Below, one piece after another: positions 1 through 9,403 of a DNA stretch of 34,073 nt. Every line of letters begins with the position of its first letter. The stretch's first letter is position 1. The position numbers and the translations under genes are program-made. The notes under the pieces are model-generated. The model was not told where the DNA came from. It did not search any database and saw nothing but the letters and a program-made list of their open reading frames with translations. This stretch comes from Leptolyngbyaceae cyanobacterium CSU_1_3 (GTDB taxonomy: Bacteria > Cyanobacteriota > Cyanobacteriia > Leptolyngbyales > Leptolyngbyaceae). The stretch is from positions 1-34,073 of the forward strand of contig JAAUOZ010000048.1 of assembly GCA_012034655.1 (NCBI GenBank), read 5' to 3'.

Positions 1-206
1 TCCTTGCCCCGGAAAGGATGACTCCTTCCACAGTTTTCCAGAAAAACTGCGTTCTCAACGGGTTCATACTTTTACGCGCCGAACCCGCTGTCTCCATGAC
101 GGATGATGACTAGCCCTGTTCTCGGCGCAACCGCCTAGTATGAGTTTGTCAAGGGTCTGCTCTAGAACAAGATTACCAGATTGACTCATTTGTTCTAAGA
201 GAGATT

Positions 207-226
207 GGCGACTCGATCGAGTCGCC
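207..226. repeat. Perfect 20-bp palindrome
   Basis: GGCGACTCGATCGAGTCGCC reads identically on both strands. It lies about 15 bp before the IS right-end-like remnant at 242-275 and may be a subterminal hairpin of the same element. Confidence 0.8.
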
Positions 227-241
227 GTCGCTATCCATCCT

Positions 242-275
242 CACCGCATGGCGGATGGGGAATTCCGCGAGTTAT
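242..275 (+). mobile_element. Short IS200/IS605-type right-end-like remnant (copy 1)
   Basis: CACCGCATGGCGGATGGGG is followed directly by ATTCCGCGAGTTA. The same two blocks occur at 6851-6959 separated by about 77 bp, so this copy looks like an internal-deletion derivative. CCGC-ATG-GCGG is a small hairpin. The assignment to an IS200/IS605 (tnpB-type) right end rests on resemblance to such ends in cyanobacteria; no transposase gene is next to it. Confidence 0.4.
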
Positions 276-298
276 ACTTTGTCAGGGCATAAAATTAA

Positions 299-373
299 AG
301 ATTTTGGACGGGGTGCAGGGGTTCCACCCATGGCTGGGGGCGCAGCCCCCACACCCCTTCTAAACCAAAATCT
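299..373. repeat. Nested 75-bp inverted-repeat element
   Basis: Outer arms AGATTTTGG (299-307) and CCAAAATCT (365-373) enclose GGGGTG/CACCCC arms and an inner hairpin TGGGGGCGCAGCCCCCA. It would fold into a long stem and resembles the REP/MITE-like repeats scattered in cyanobacterial genomes. It lies 144 bp upstream of the following gene and is not an obvious terminator, because no T tract follows. Confidence 0.7.
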
Positions 374-516
374 ATAGGCTGACGCAGTATAGTTAAAATC
401 TTTGCTTACCCATAACCCCGCTAATCATTCCTATCAGCAGTACCTTCTCTTTTTGTCCAAGCGTCTGTGTACTATGAGTAAAAGTTGGACACTCACTCAT
501 CACAGGTATCTCAAGC

Positions 517-2733
517 ATGACCGCAGTTACTCCCAACCCTCAGTCAGTTGTTCCCGCCTTTTGCGAAGGCATTCAGTATTTTAGTGAATCGCTCCCTGGT
601 TTTGAGACCCACGGCAAAACTGCGGCGATCGCTCCCGGCAAAACAGCGATCGTTGACCCGACTGACCCAGCGGCGGCCTACCAAACCCTGCTGACGGCGG
701 ATGCTCTGCGTTATCTGATCCTGCAAGTTACGGCAAGTAAGGCATCGGGACACCCCGGCGGATTTGCCAGCCAGGCAGAAGCCTATGCTGCCCTGGTGAT
801 GCTGGGCTACAAAAACATCATTACCGAAGTAGGACACCACGCCCCCGGCTTTTATAGCGCCATGTTTTTAGATCGCTCCCTCGAAGATATGGGAATCGAC
901 ACCGTACAGCAGTTGCGCGATCGCTTCCGAGAAAAGCATGGCTTGCTAGGACACCTTTCAGGATTTATTCCAGGCATTCTCGCGCCCGCCGGGCCATTGG
1001 GTCAGGGGCAGCACTTTGCCATGTCGGCGGCCTTATTGCACCGAGACAAGCTGTTTCCCTTTACGGTGGGCGACGGAGGGCTGGGCGAACCCTACATCGT
1101 TAGTTCAATGGCTCACTTCCACACGGCTTACCCAACCGTGACCAATTTCTTGCCCGTGCTGGTGTGGAATGGCTTCTCGCAAGAGCATCACAGCATGGTT
1201 TCCACTAAAACCAATGAGGAAATGCTGGCTTACTGGCGGGGCAATGGCTTTGAAGAAGTGGTGCTCATCGATGCCAAAGACTACGACGACCAGAACCAGC
1301 CCGGAGCCTATGTAGACGGCACGGCCTTTTCCTTCGATCGCCGTCTCGAATTTACCCAAGCCGTACTGGTAGCGGTTGACAAAGCCGCTCAATCTGCGCT
1401 GGGTGGCAAACTCACCGTTTTAATTATCAAGCAACTCAAAGGAGCGGGCGTTCATGCGCGGGGTGCAAAATCCCACAACCTTTACGCTCAGCACACCTTA
1501 GACAATTCTGAGATCGTTTCCGCTCTCAAAGCTCGCGCCCTCACCCCCGCCGCCTGGAACCTCGTGCGAACCAACTGCGAACGAGCCAATGGTGGCCCTG
1601 CGAGCAAAACCGTCGTCACTGAATCGGTGTTGCCCCTCGCAGATTTGGCAAAATTGCCCCTCGAAGAATTTGCGGTGGGCGGTGATGCCAAAGTTTCAAC
1701 CACGGCAATGGGTCGGCTCGTAGGAGCAGTGGGCGCGATCGATCCCACCTTCGTCGTCACCAATGCAGACGGCAATGAAGCCTCCGGAATTGCCAACATC
1801 AATCAGGCGCTGAAAATCATTCACCCAGTTGAAGATGCGCTCTACAATCAAGCTCCCAGCGGGCAAGTCTACGAACCGTTGAGTGAAGATGCCTGTGCAG
1901 GGCTGGCTGCGGGGCTGGCGCTCATGGGGGGGCGATCGCTCTGGTGCTCCTACGAATCGTTTGCAATCAATGGTTTACCGATCTGGCAAACCGTCACCCA
2001 GGCAATGGCAGAATTGCGTCGCCCCACTCCTTCAACGGTGACGCTTTTCACGGCTGGGGCCCTCGAACAAGGTCGCAACGGCTGGACTCATCAACGCCCC
2101 GAAGTCGAAGCCTACTTTGCAGGCATGATGCGAAATGGCAACGTGTTTCCGCTCTTTCCACCCGATGCCAACAGCATTCAAGTTTGCTACGAATGGGCGC
2201 TGACCACGCAGAACAAGGGCATTGTGATTACATCGAGTAAGTCGCCCTTGCCGATTCGCACGACCTTTGAGCAAACCCGGCAGGGCTTGAAAGACGGCGC
2301 GATCGTCCTCCATGAAAGTCAGAATGCTGGCAAAAAGGTCGTGTTTGCCGTCGTGGGCGACCTGATCTTGCTGCCCGTGCTCGAAGCGGCCGCCCAACTC
2401 GAAGCGCAGGGGCTAGCCGTCCGTGTGGTGTCGGTGATCAATCCTCGTCGGCTCTACCGTGCCCATGATGTCGCCTGGGATATTTGCTCAGAAGCCGATG
2501 GCGAGTTTCTGGACGATGCCCAATTTGAGGCACTGTTTGGCGGCGATGCGCTGATTGGCGTGACGGGAGGCGCAAGCGGAATGTTGGAACCAATCATGTT
2601 ACGCAGCACCGCCAACCGCGACACCTTTTGTTGGAAGCGCGGCGAAACAACCGCCAGCGCAGGTGAACTGATGGCCGTAAATGGAATTACGGCGCAGGGG
2701 ATGGTCGATCGATCCCTGAAGTTAGTGGAGTAG
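517..2733 (+). CDS. TPP-dependent transketolase/phosphoketolase-like enzyme
   Basis: A 738-residue soluble protein with three transketolase-superfamily landmarks: GHPGG at about residues 78-82, GPLGQG at 159-164, and the TPP/Mg signature starting GDG at 185-187 with the matching Asn in NGFSQEHH at 218-225. The NGFSQE-type end of the TPP motif and the overall length recall phosphoketolases, while GPLGQG is typical of transketolases. It therefore belongs to the intermediate cyanobacterial group sometimes annotated as a second phosphoketolase. The likely role is sugar-phosphate ketol transfer or cleavage in the cytoplasm, with the substrate unresolved. The start at 517 gives a sensible N-terminus, although no strong ribosome-binding site precedes it. 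The gene appears monocistronic and intact. Confidence 0.8.
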   Translation: MTAVTPNPQSVVPAFCEGIQYFSESLPGFETHGKTAAIAPGKTAIVDPTDPAAAYQTLLTADALRYLILQVTASKASGHPGGFASQAEAYAALVMLGYKNIITEVGHHAPGFYSAMFLDRSLEDMGIDTVQQLRDRFREKHGLLGHLSGFIPGILAPAGPLGQGQHFAMSAALLHRDKLFPFTVGDGGLGEPYIVSSMAHFHTAYPTVTNFLPVLVWNGFSQEHHSMVSTKTNEEMLAYWRGNGFEEVVLIDAKDYDDQNQPGAYVDGTAFSFDRRLEFTQAVLVAVDKAAQSALGGKLTVLIIKQLKGAGVHARGAKSHNLYAQHTLDNSEIVSALKARALTPAAWNLVRTNCERANGGPASKTVVTESVLPLADLAKLPLEEFAVGGDAKVSTTAMGRLVGAVGAIDPTFVVTNADGNEASGIANINQALKIIHPVEDALYNQAPSGQVYEPLSEDACAGLAAGLALMGGRSLWCSYESFAINGLPIWQTVTQAMAELRRPTPSTVTLFTAGALEQGRNGWTHQRPEVEAYFAGMMRNGNVFPLFPPDANSIQVCYEWALTTQNKGIVITSSKSPLPIRTTFEQTRQGLKDGAIVLHESQNAGKKVVFAVVGDLILLPVLEAAAQLEAQGLAVRVVSVINPRRLYRAHDVAWDICSEADGEFLDDAQFEALFGGDALIGVTGGASGMLEPIMLRSTANRDTFCWKRGETTASAGELMAVNGITAQGMVDRSLKLVE

Positions 2734-2906
2734 GGGATGGGGAGATTTTTGACCTCCAAATTGAGTCTCCGTAGGGGCACTGCTGTGCCCTTCACGCGGA
2801 TACAATCCTTGCCAAAATCTTCCTGCGATCGCGCCTACTTTTGGCGTGCCTTTCAATCAGCAGACAGAAAATCAACCCCTTAGGGATCTGCGAGTACTGC
2901 CAGCCA

Positions 2907-2960
2907 GGTTTCGGCTTCGCTCAATCTTCAATCGTCGAGGGTTGGGCGGAGTCGAAACCC
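2907..2960. repeat. Dispersed inverted repeat, TTTCG..CGAAA family
   Basis: Arms GGTTTCGGCTTCGC and GCGGAGTCGAAACC flank about 27 bp. It is related to the repeats at 9785-9842, 10561-10617, 18303-18363 and inside the MITE-like copies at 13441 and 29862. Between convergent genes it could act as a transcript-end hairpin. Confidence 0.65.
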
Positions 2961-3045
2961 GATTCACTGGTGCTTTATTTTTATGCAAACTCCTTAAAAA
3001 AACCTAATGCTACCTAACTCGTAGCGATCGCTGAGCCTTGACCAT

Positions 3046-3081
3046 TGAATCTGTGCCTGAATCTGTGCCTGAATCTGTGCA
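3046..3081. repeat. Tandem repeat, 3 x 12 bp
   Basis: TGAATCTGTGCC occurs twice and TGAATCTGTGCA once, head to tail. It lies just past the 3' end of the phosphatase gene. A 75-residue plus-strand frame over it begins with the translated repeat and is not a gene. Confidence 0.85.
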
Positions 3082-3110
3082 GTTCTGCTGCATTCAGGCA
3101 GGGGTCAGTG

Positions 3111-4534
3111 TCAATGCTCTGGTTCTCCGTCTACCCTCATGACTACAAGCGTCATGTCATCTGCGTTGTGGTTGCCTGCGCCGATAAATTGCTGAACACG
3201 ATCGAACAAATATTTCAAAATCATCTGCGGATCGCTGTAATGGCGACAGGCCCAGCGAAACGCATTCGTTAGATTTTCTTCCTCAAAGCGTCGCCCATAT
3301 TGGTTGGCTGCGTCGGTAAAGCCATCGGTGTAGTAGATGATCGTATCACCCGAATGAAGTTGCACCTGAGCATCCTGATATTGGGTTTCGGCATCTAGGC
3401 CGATCAGCATTCCAAAGGTGTCTAATCGCTTGATCGAGTCGGTTTTGGCTTGCCACAACAGGGGAGGATTGTGGGCCGCGTTGCTGTAAGACAGCAGGTG
3501 AGTGGTAGGGTCGTATTCTGAATAGAAGAGGGTGACAAAGCGATTGGAGTTTTCTAGATCGGCGTACATCACCTGGTTGAGGTGCTGCAAAATCCGCGCG
3601 GGGGAGTGACCGTTGAGCACCTCTGCCCGCAACATTCCGCGAGTCATGGTCATGATCAGCCCAGCCGGGACTCCCTTACCCATAACATCGCCGATCGTCA
3701 CACTCCAGCGACCAGTTTCGTTGTCGGCTTCTGATTTGCGAATCTGCCCGTAGTTTGCTGGAATGAAATCATAATAGTCGCCCCCGACTCGGTTGGCAGT
3801 CTTACACAGAGCCGCCAACTCAATACCCTGAATTTTGGGACACTGACGCGGCAGCAAGCGCAGTTGAATGTCGGCTCCAATTTCTAGCTCGCGATCGAGG
3901 CGTTCTTTTTTGCGAAGCTCGACGGTGAGTTCGTCGTTTTCGATCGCCACTGCGGTCTGGTCGGCGACGAGGCGCACCAACTTCTGACGGGTTTCTGTCC
4001 AGGTGTAGTCAGGGTCGCGGCTAAACACATAGAGCCGCCCTCGCTCACTGTTTTTGACCAAAATTGCCGTGCCAAAAATCTGAATATCTGGGCCGAGATG
4101 GCGGCTGACTTGATGATCTAGGGTGCGATCGCTTGGGGTGACTTGGTGATCGATTCACTCGGTGGCAGCCCTGCTAGGGTGCTGGTAATCTGGCGAGTTA
4201 CGGTTTCTAGCGCTTTGCGAATTTCTTGCCCCCAATGGTTGTCTTGGCAATGGAGCCGCTCTAGCTTCACCTGACCGTTGGGGCGAAACGTAATCAACGC
4301 GCCGCCATCCGCATCGGTAACGCGACTGGCCATTAATGGAATCAGTTCTAGAAATTGGTTGAGATTATTAAAACTGCGGAGCGCAAACCCTAGTGAACTC
4401 AACAGATCTTGAATTTTGTGCTGTTCACGGTTAAGTCGAGCGACCAGTTCTTTGAGTGCAAAAACTGGGGTGACTTCTGAAGCACCGTGGCGATCGGGTT
4501 GAGAGGGCTGTCGAGGAAGGGGCACAGCAGTCAT
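3111..4534 (-). CDS. GAF-SpoIIE PP2C-type phosphatase, frameshifted in this sequence
   Basis: Two minus-strand frames together make one Ser/Thr phosphatase. The 138-residue N-terminal part (4534-4118) carries the start of a GAF-like sensor region (SSLGFALRSFNNLNQFLELI). The C-terminal part resumes by 4127 as LDHQVSRHLGPDIQIFGT, ahead of the first ATG at 4061, and carries a helical linker and the SpoIIE/PP2C domain with GGDYYDF, GDVMGKGVPAGL, YTDGFTDA and ADDMTLVV, the metal-binding motifs of RsbU-like phosphatases. Total length is a multiple of three minus one, so one base is missing at about 4125-4165. RsbU-type enzymes usually dephosphorylate anti-sigma antagonists in stress signalling; the partner here is unknown. 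The break may be a sequencing error. Confidence 0.8.
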
Positions 4535-5241
4535 TTAGTGTCGAAACAGGGGGAGCTTTGGACGATCAAAGGCGGGCGGTGGCAGGTCAGAAATTATGGC
4601 TTGAATTATGTTGTGAACATCAATGTTAGCGAAAGACCTGCAAATCGTGACATTGAGTTTTTCAGATTTTTTGAGCGACTCAGAAGCCGATTCATCAGAT
4701 GATAAATCGTGTTTCTATTGATACATCATCTACTGTAATTCGTCCACAAAATAAAGTAGACAATTTGACGACTGACTTGCTTGGGCAAGGGGGCTGCGAA
4801 CCCTTATGGAATCTATCCACTTTAGAACTTGGGTCGTCGAAAAATCTAAACTCTTGCAAAATCTACAGGACTGTTTGATTAATTGCAAGCAATTGGTTCA
4901 CAACTGGTGCAGTTTACCCTTGACAATGAGATAAATGACTCGATCGTCACAAATTTACGCATCAACTTTATCTGTTATGCAACGATCGGCGTGTCTACCC
5001 TGGGTGATCTAGCGATCAATCATCGGATAAGCTGCCCACAAGAATTCCCAATTCCAAGGGGAGCTATCGAGATCCAAAAATAGATCCCAAAAATCACCCA
5101 CAGAATTTTCCGACAATGGCAGGGATCGGTTCTCTGTGCCTACCCTAAATCTTCGGGTCTACCCTTTCTACGATCGCACCCATAGCAACCCTTCAGTCTT
5201 TTTAATTATCGGTATCAAATACTACATCGACATTGCCCGAC
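4535..5241. other. 700-bp intergenic region without recognisable gene
   Basis: Only short AT-rich open frames occur on either strand, with no ribosome-binding site or familiar protein motif. It lies upstream of the phosphatase and downstream of murD, both on the minus strand, so it should contain the phosphatase promoter, which I could not place. Confidence 0.5.
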
Positions 5242-6611
5242 TCAATCTGCACTGAGTAGTTCTAGACAGAGGTTGCGGAAGTCATCGCCGCGTTGCTCAA
5301 AATTTGGATATTGATCAAAACTGGCACAGGCAGGAGACAATAACACCACTTGGGCAGAATATTTGGGTGCGATTTCGGTAGCCCTTTTGACAGCACTGGA
5401 CATTGTTTTCACAATTTCGTAGTCGGTATAGCCGATCGCTGACAATCGCTGAGAAAATTCGGTGGCGGACTCTCCGATCAACAACACGGCTGCCGCCTTC
5501 TGTTGAATGGTCTTGAGCCAGGCCGCATCATCTCCGATTTTTGCCTCGCCGCCCGCGATCAAAATAGCCGGACTCTTGACCGCAGACAGCCCAACTTCTG
5601 CTGCGTCGTAGTTAGTCGCCTTGCTGTCATTAATGAAGTCAATGCCTTGCCAGGTGCAGACCTGTTCGAGGCGATGGGCTACCCCTGAAATTGGGCGATC
5701 GCCCTCTGAATCGCTTCTCTGTCAATGCCCGCAAAATGAGCCGCCGCCACAGACATCAACAGGTTTTGCTGATTGTGCGCGCCGGGCATTCGGAGGCTGC
5801 TGACTTCGACGATCGCCTTCCCCTGGACGATCGCCCACCCGTCTTGAATGTATGCACCCAGATCAGGGTTGCCCACCAGGTCAGATTTGCCCTTGATGCT
5901 CGTCCAGCAGGCATCGGCGGAAACGGGAAAGGATTGAGCTTCGCCGATATTTCGCAGATAGGGATCGTCGCCGTTGAAAATCTGCTGCTCAGACTGTTGC
6001 AGCAAATGCGCCTTGATATTGAAATAGTTGGCTAAGGTTCTGTGGCGAGCCAGATGATCGGGGGTGAAGGTCGTCCAGATGCCAATGCGAGGGGCGATCG
6101 CGCCAGAAGATTCGATCTGGTAGCTGCTGAGTTCGGCGATCGCCCAATCGGGTTTGGGGTTCATCATTGCTACTTCACAGGCAGCAAGACCAATATTGCC
6201 AAAGGCAGGAGCATGAAAGCCTGCGGATTGAAAGATGGCGGCGATTAGAGCGGTCGTCGTGGTTTTGCCATTTGTGCCTGTGATGCCGATCCAGGGGCAA
6301 GGTTGCAGATGTCGCCAAGCCAATTCCATTTCGCCGATCGTTTCGATCCCCAATGCCCTGGCCCGCGTCAAATTAGAGGCATCCCACGGCACACCAGGGC
6401 TAACGACGATCAGATCCGGTCGTTTGGCATCGGGGCGAAAAGAATCTCCTAGACTGACTTTGATGCCATCGGCATTGAGTTCTAGCTGTTGTTGTTGGAG
6501 GGCAGTTGTTGTGCCGCGATCGCTGACAGTCACTTGCCAGCCTTCTCGTTTGAGTAACCGAGCAGCAGCATTTCCTGATTTTCCTAAACCAATCACGTAG
6601 GCATTAGGCAT
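5242..6611 (-). CDS. murD: MurD, UDP-MurNAc-L-Ala:D-Glu ligase, frameshifted in this sequence
   Basis: MurD adds D-glutamate to UDP-MurNAc-L-alanine in cytoplasmic peptidoglycan synthesis. The N-terminal frame (6611-5679) has the Rossmann start ([17 protein letters not shown]), the Mur ligase P-loop [14 protein letters not shown] and the central domain, then stops after IAQFQG. The remaining C-terminal domain continues in another frame as [28 protein letters not shown], with the conserved NDSKATN motif, and ends at 5242. The break falls at a run of four C (5682-5685 on the plus strand): restoring a fifth base joins GGG GTA GCC in frame. Total length is one short of a multiple of three. As murD is normally essential and single-copy, a sequencing error is the likeliest cause. 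Confidence 0.92.
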
Positions 6612-7523
6612 GTTCGTTAGGGCATCTATCTCTTGGCATCCTTTATGTTACTGTCTAACCGCTAATTACAGTCAGGTTGCAGGATGCCACAAGGAATTTT
6701 GCTGCCTGAAACAAAACCATTTCCTCTAGCCTTTCCTAAAACAGTACTAATAGACCCTATCAAAGTCATGTCCTTTACGCTACGAGGCAGGGCGATCGAG
6801 GGATGCTGAATCTCTACAAGTTTTGAGGTTTTAGGACTTTTGACACTCTCCACCGCATGGCGGATGGGGATTCTTGGCTCAACGAAACCACTTCAACTAG
6901 ATGCCTTGCAGTCTCTAGCCCAGAGGTGGGATTCTCCCCAAGGGGTATTCCGCGAGTTAGATAAGACTCCTACTTCATAATAATTCATACTCTTTTAATG
7001 ATAATTACTTTCAATAATGATGCTAAGATACTTCTCAGATTTATTGAGATTCACTTTCAATAAGTCATCGATCGATTCAGCTAACAAATACCTGCGGACA
7101 AGCATCTGATCGATCATTCCGCCTTTCTGTTTGAGACAAAATCGATGACTTTTGAGGATGATCTCGGCTTTTTCCTACTGAATCAATGCTCAGCACAATG
7201 AAAACAAGATCACTCTCAACGTTAGCAAGTGAATTGCAGCCCATCACAAAAAGGAATGATCTCACCATGCAAGCCTTTACACTCCATCATCAACGGAATA
7301 GCCTGAACATCAAAACTTAAAACCGATGAGAAGTATCAAATTTGTTGGACTCACGATCGATGAAGATAACCAATCTGATCTGACGAACGATCGTATCAAA
7401 ACCTAGGTAACTCAACTCAAACAACAACTGAGTCTGTAAGCGCGATCTCCAGTCGTTGGGACAGACGATCGACAGATTGGTAAATTTAATTTTGTCATCG
7501 CTTCACATCATCGCAGAGTGTTT
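6612..7523. other. 900-bp intergenic region with an IS remnant
   Basis: No gene is supported. The central part (6851-6959) holds the longer IS right-end-like remnant. The rest is AT-rich with several short spurious frames. It separates murD (minus) from the hydrolase-like gene (plus), so both promoters should lie here, but no clear -35/-10 pair was found. Confidence 0.55.
6851..6959 (+). mobile_element. IS200/IS605-type right-end-like remnant (copy 2)
   Basis: It starts with CACCGCATGGCGGATGGGG and ends ATTCCGCGAGTTA, the same blocks as at 242-275. Between them are ACTTCAACTAGATGCC and a CCCC-AA-GGGG hairpin. This layout resembles the structured 3' end of tnpB-type IS200/IS605 elements, where an omega RNA scaffold overlaps the right end. 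No TnpB reading frame survives upstream (6612-6850), so this would be an orphan end. The identification is by resemblance only. Confidence 0.4.
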
Positions 7524-8252
7524 ATGTCTGACAATCTTCTTTGGCTCAGTGCTAGCCCAAGTTTACAACGCCTCAACCAGCCCCTACTTCACTATCTTTC
7601 TCAACAAGTCACCGTTTCTCAATGGGAATATTACCAAACCCTGGATGAAGGAAGTTCTCTCACAACGGCCGTCACTCTTCTGCATGAGCATCTTCAGCAT
7701 CAAGCTCATCCCATTCATTTAGCAGGGCATGGCATCAGTGGCGTTGTGGGGTTGTTATATTCTCGTCTATATCCTGAGCGGGTGAAGTCGCTTGCCTTAC
7801 TTTCGATCGCTGCCCAACCCGCCATGACTTGGCACGCCCACTACTATACTCAACAGCGCTTGCTACCCTGTAGCCGTTCGCAGCTTTTGGCACAGACTGC
7901 TCTAATCTTGTTTGGCAAGCGCCTCCCTCTTCCCCTCAAAGACCTGCTGATAGCCCTCGATCGTGATTTAGATCTGTCTCCCTGTCCGCACTCTCTACTT
8001 AAACTCAGCGAGTTACCCAAGGGCGGAGTCTCTATGCCGTTGCTCGTTTACCGAAGTCAGACTGATTCAATTATCGATCCTCAGGGCCACTCAAATTGGC
8101 TTCCCTGGATGAAGTATGAAGATCAACTGTGGGACTGCCCAGAGGGTCGCCATTTCTTCCATTATTTTTACCCTGAGCTAGTCGGAGCGCGGCTACTCGA
8201 TTTCTGGCACACGGCCAACTCACGATCGCTCCACCTATCTCTGACCACATAG
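7524..8252 (+). CDS. Alpha/beta-hydrolase-fold protein lacking the usual nucleophile serine
   Basis: A 242-residue protein with the alpha/beta hydrolase pattern HLAGHGISGVVGLLYSRLYPERVKSLALLS (about residues 65-94; GHGISG at 68-73) and a late His-containing EGRHFFHYF that fits the catalytic histidine. In classic members the elbow is GHSxGG; here the residue at the Ser position is Gly70, with a Ser two places later. The protein may be inactive as a hydrolase or use a shifted nucleophile. I chose ATG 7524 over GTG 7518 because AGAG sits about 6 bp upstream. It is followed on the same strand by a Cys-rich membrane protein and a Crp/Fnr regulator. Confidence 0.7.
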   Translation: MSDNLLWLSASPSLQRLNQPLLHYLSQQVTVSQWEYYQTLDEGSSLTTAVTLLHEHLQHQAHPIHLAGHGISGVVGLLYSRLYPERVKSLALLSIAAQPAMTWHAHYYTQQRLLPCSRSQLLAQTALILFGKRLPLPLKDLLIALDRDLDLSPCPHSLLKLSELPKGGVSMPLLVYRSQTDSIIDPQGHSNWLPWMKYEDQLWDCPEGRHFFHYFYPELVGARLLDFWHTANSRSLHLSLTT

Positions 8253-8352
8253 ACAACAATTCGCTTGCGGCTCAGATATGAGCAAAGCCTGTGCGATCGA
8301 AATGCAACTCCCGTGACGCTCAGTCATTACTAGCAGTTACAAGTGTTCACCG

Positions 8353-8751
8353 ATGCTATTACCTTTTTCTCCAAAATTTTCTCAAGAAGTGATTCAATTA
8401 CTCACAACTTTCTGGTGTTGTTTTTGGATTTGTACATTACTGGCCATATTCATCTGGAGCGGACTTGTAGCTGCACTAGACGGCTGGAAGCAACTGCGAC
8501 GATTGCATCAAATTCCCTGTCACAAATGCCTCTACTTTACGGGCGACTACAACCTCAAATGCACCGTTCGACCATGTGAAGCGCTAACTGAGTCTGCGAT
8601 CGCCTGTCGAGACTTTGAAGCGCTAGAACCCTGCAAACCTCGTCCTCCAGTTCAGCCCATTTTTGCAGCCAAGAAACATGCAACCTCAACGCTTACCTCG
8701 ACTAACCTGCACCGAAGAATTGACAAAGCTCAGAAGAATGTCTGGCTGTGA
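8353..8751 (+). CDS. Small cysteine-rich membrane protein, function unknown
   Basis: 132 residues. A hydrophobic, aromatic-rich membrane helix spans about residues 16-42. A Cys cluster follows: C56 and C59 (IPCHKC), C70, C75 and C85, in the frame LHQIPCHKCLYFTGDYNLKC and TVRPCEALTESAIACRDFE. The spacing suggests a metal site or Fe-S/disulfide module on one side of the membrane. The Cys-motif region looks like a conserved cyanobacterial family of unknown function. Downstream of residue 95 the sequence is low in landmarks. Its end overlaps the start of the following Crp/Fnr gene by about 14 bp, indicating co-transcription. Confidence 0.65.
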   Translation: MLLPFSPKFSQEVIQLLTTFWCCFWICTLLAIFIWSGLVAALDGWKQLRRLHQIPCHKCLYFTGDYNLKCTVRPCEALTESAIACRDFEALEPCKPRPPVQPIFAAKKHATSTLTSTNLHRRIDKAQKNVWL

Positions 8752-9310
8752 TCTGCCATCCACTTCGCCATTGCAAATGATGCCGAATAGCTCTGAGCGA
8801 TCGTTTCGACATCGAGAAGTCATACCCGTATCGTCTAGTCACCTCTGGAAAATTGAGAGTGGCTACGTTAGAACAGTAACCTGGGATATGTCTGGTGAAG
8901 TGACCACGTTGGGAATTTGGGGAACAGGGGATATTGTTGGCAAACCTCTCTCTCAACTTGATCCCTACCAAATTGAGTGTCTAACTCCGGTGCAAGCGAG
9001 TGAATTTGCTTTTTCTAGACATCAACTAGGAGAAGTAATGTTTTGCCATATCCAACACCTCGAACGATTGGTAAACATTTTGCACACCAGGCAGACTTCA
9101 TCTCGGTTGCTCAAACTTTTAGAATGGTTAGCACAACGGTTTGGGCACAAGGTCGATCGCGGCAGTGTCATTGAGATCCGATTAACCCATCAAATCATTG
9201 CTGAGATCATTAGCACCACACGAGTGACTGTCACCCGTCTTCTCAAAGAGCTAGAGCGCCAAGAAAAACTCATCCTCCTCCGCAAGCATCGCATTCTTTT
9301 ATTAGCCTAA
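8738..9310 (+). CDS. Crp/Fnr-family transcriptional regulator
   Basis: About 190 residues. The central part LWKIESGYVRTVTW..GEVTTLGIWGTGDIVGKPLS matches the effector-domain beta roll of Crp/Fnr proteins, and LTHQIIAEIISTTRVTVTRLLKELERQ near the end is a Crp-type helix-turn-helix. The N-terminal domain is short, so cyclic-nucleotide binding is uncertain. The frame is open back to 8663, but that would overlap the previous gene by 89 bp. I prefer ATG 8738, preceded by AGAAG; ATG 8777 or 8780 is also possible. It probably regulates its own cluster or nearby genes, but no operator was identified. Confidence 0.85.
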   Translation: MSGCDLPSTSPLQMMPNSSERSFRHREVIPVSSSHLWKIESGYVRTVTWDMSGEVTTLGIWGTGDIVGKPLSQLDPYQIECLTPVQASEFAFSRHQLGEVMFCHIQHLERLVNILHTRQTSSRLLKLLEWLAQRFGHKVDRGSVIEIRLTHQIIAEIISTTRVTVTRLLKELERQEKLILLRKHRILLLA

Positions 9311-9403
9311 AGATCTTCAATCTGGCGCACACTCATTCTTCTAGAGAAACGCTTCTGAGACCGATCGTGCGTCACAATAGCGATGGCGTAAAATTTTTGA
9401 GCT

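Larger units (their letters stand above)
1..516. other. Non-coding stretch upstream of the transketolase-like gene
   Basis: No gene is supported here. One frame is open from the window edge to a stop at 111-113 and could be the tail of a gene starting outside, but its roughly 36 residues are not recognisable. The rest holds a perfect palindrome, an IS right-end-like remnant and a nested inverted repeat, listed separately. A TATAGT hexamer at about 389 has no convincing -35 partner. Confidence 0.6.
2734..3110. other. Intergenic region between convergent genes
   Basis: No gene is supported. It contains one copy of the dispersed TTTCG..CGAAA inverted repeat (2907-2960) and a three-unit 12-bp tandem repeat (3046-3081). 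Both flanking genes end here. Confidence 0.6.

Noticed and set aside
1..113. Open frame from the window edge, perhaps a tnpB tail linked to the IS-like end at 242
   Set aside because: About 36 residues with no TnpB zinc-finger or RuvC motif, so no identification is possible.
402..584. 60-residue plus-strand open frame before the transketolase-like gene
   Set aside because: It overlaps the true gene start, has no familiar motif and its composition is not protein-like.
3045..3272. 75-residue plus-strand frame at the end of the phosphatase gene
   Set aside because: It begins with a translated 12-bp tandem repeat and then runs antisense to the phosphatase C-terminus.
5679..5690. Programmed ribosomal frameshift in murD
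   Set aside because: A four-C site without a downstream structure is not a convincing slip signal, and the same kind of one-base loss recurs across unrelated genes.
6662..6853. Minus-strand 63-residue frame next to the IS remnant
   Set aside because: It has no start context or recognisable transposase motif and is probably random open sequence.
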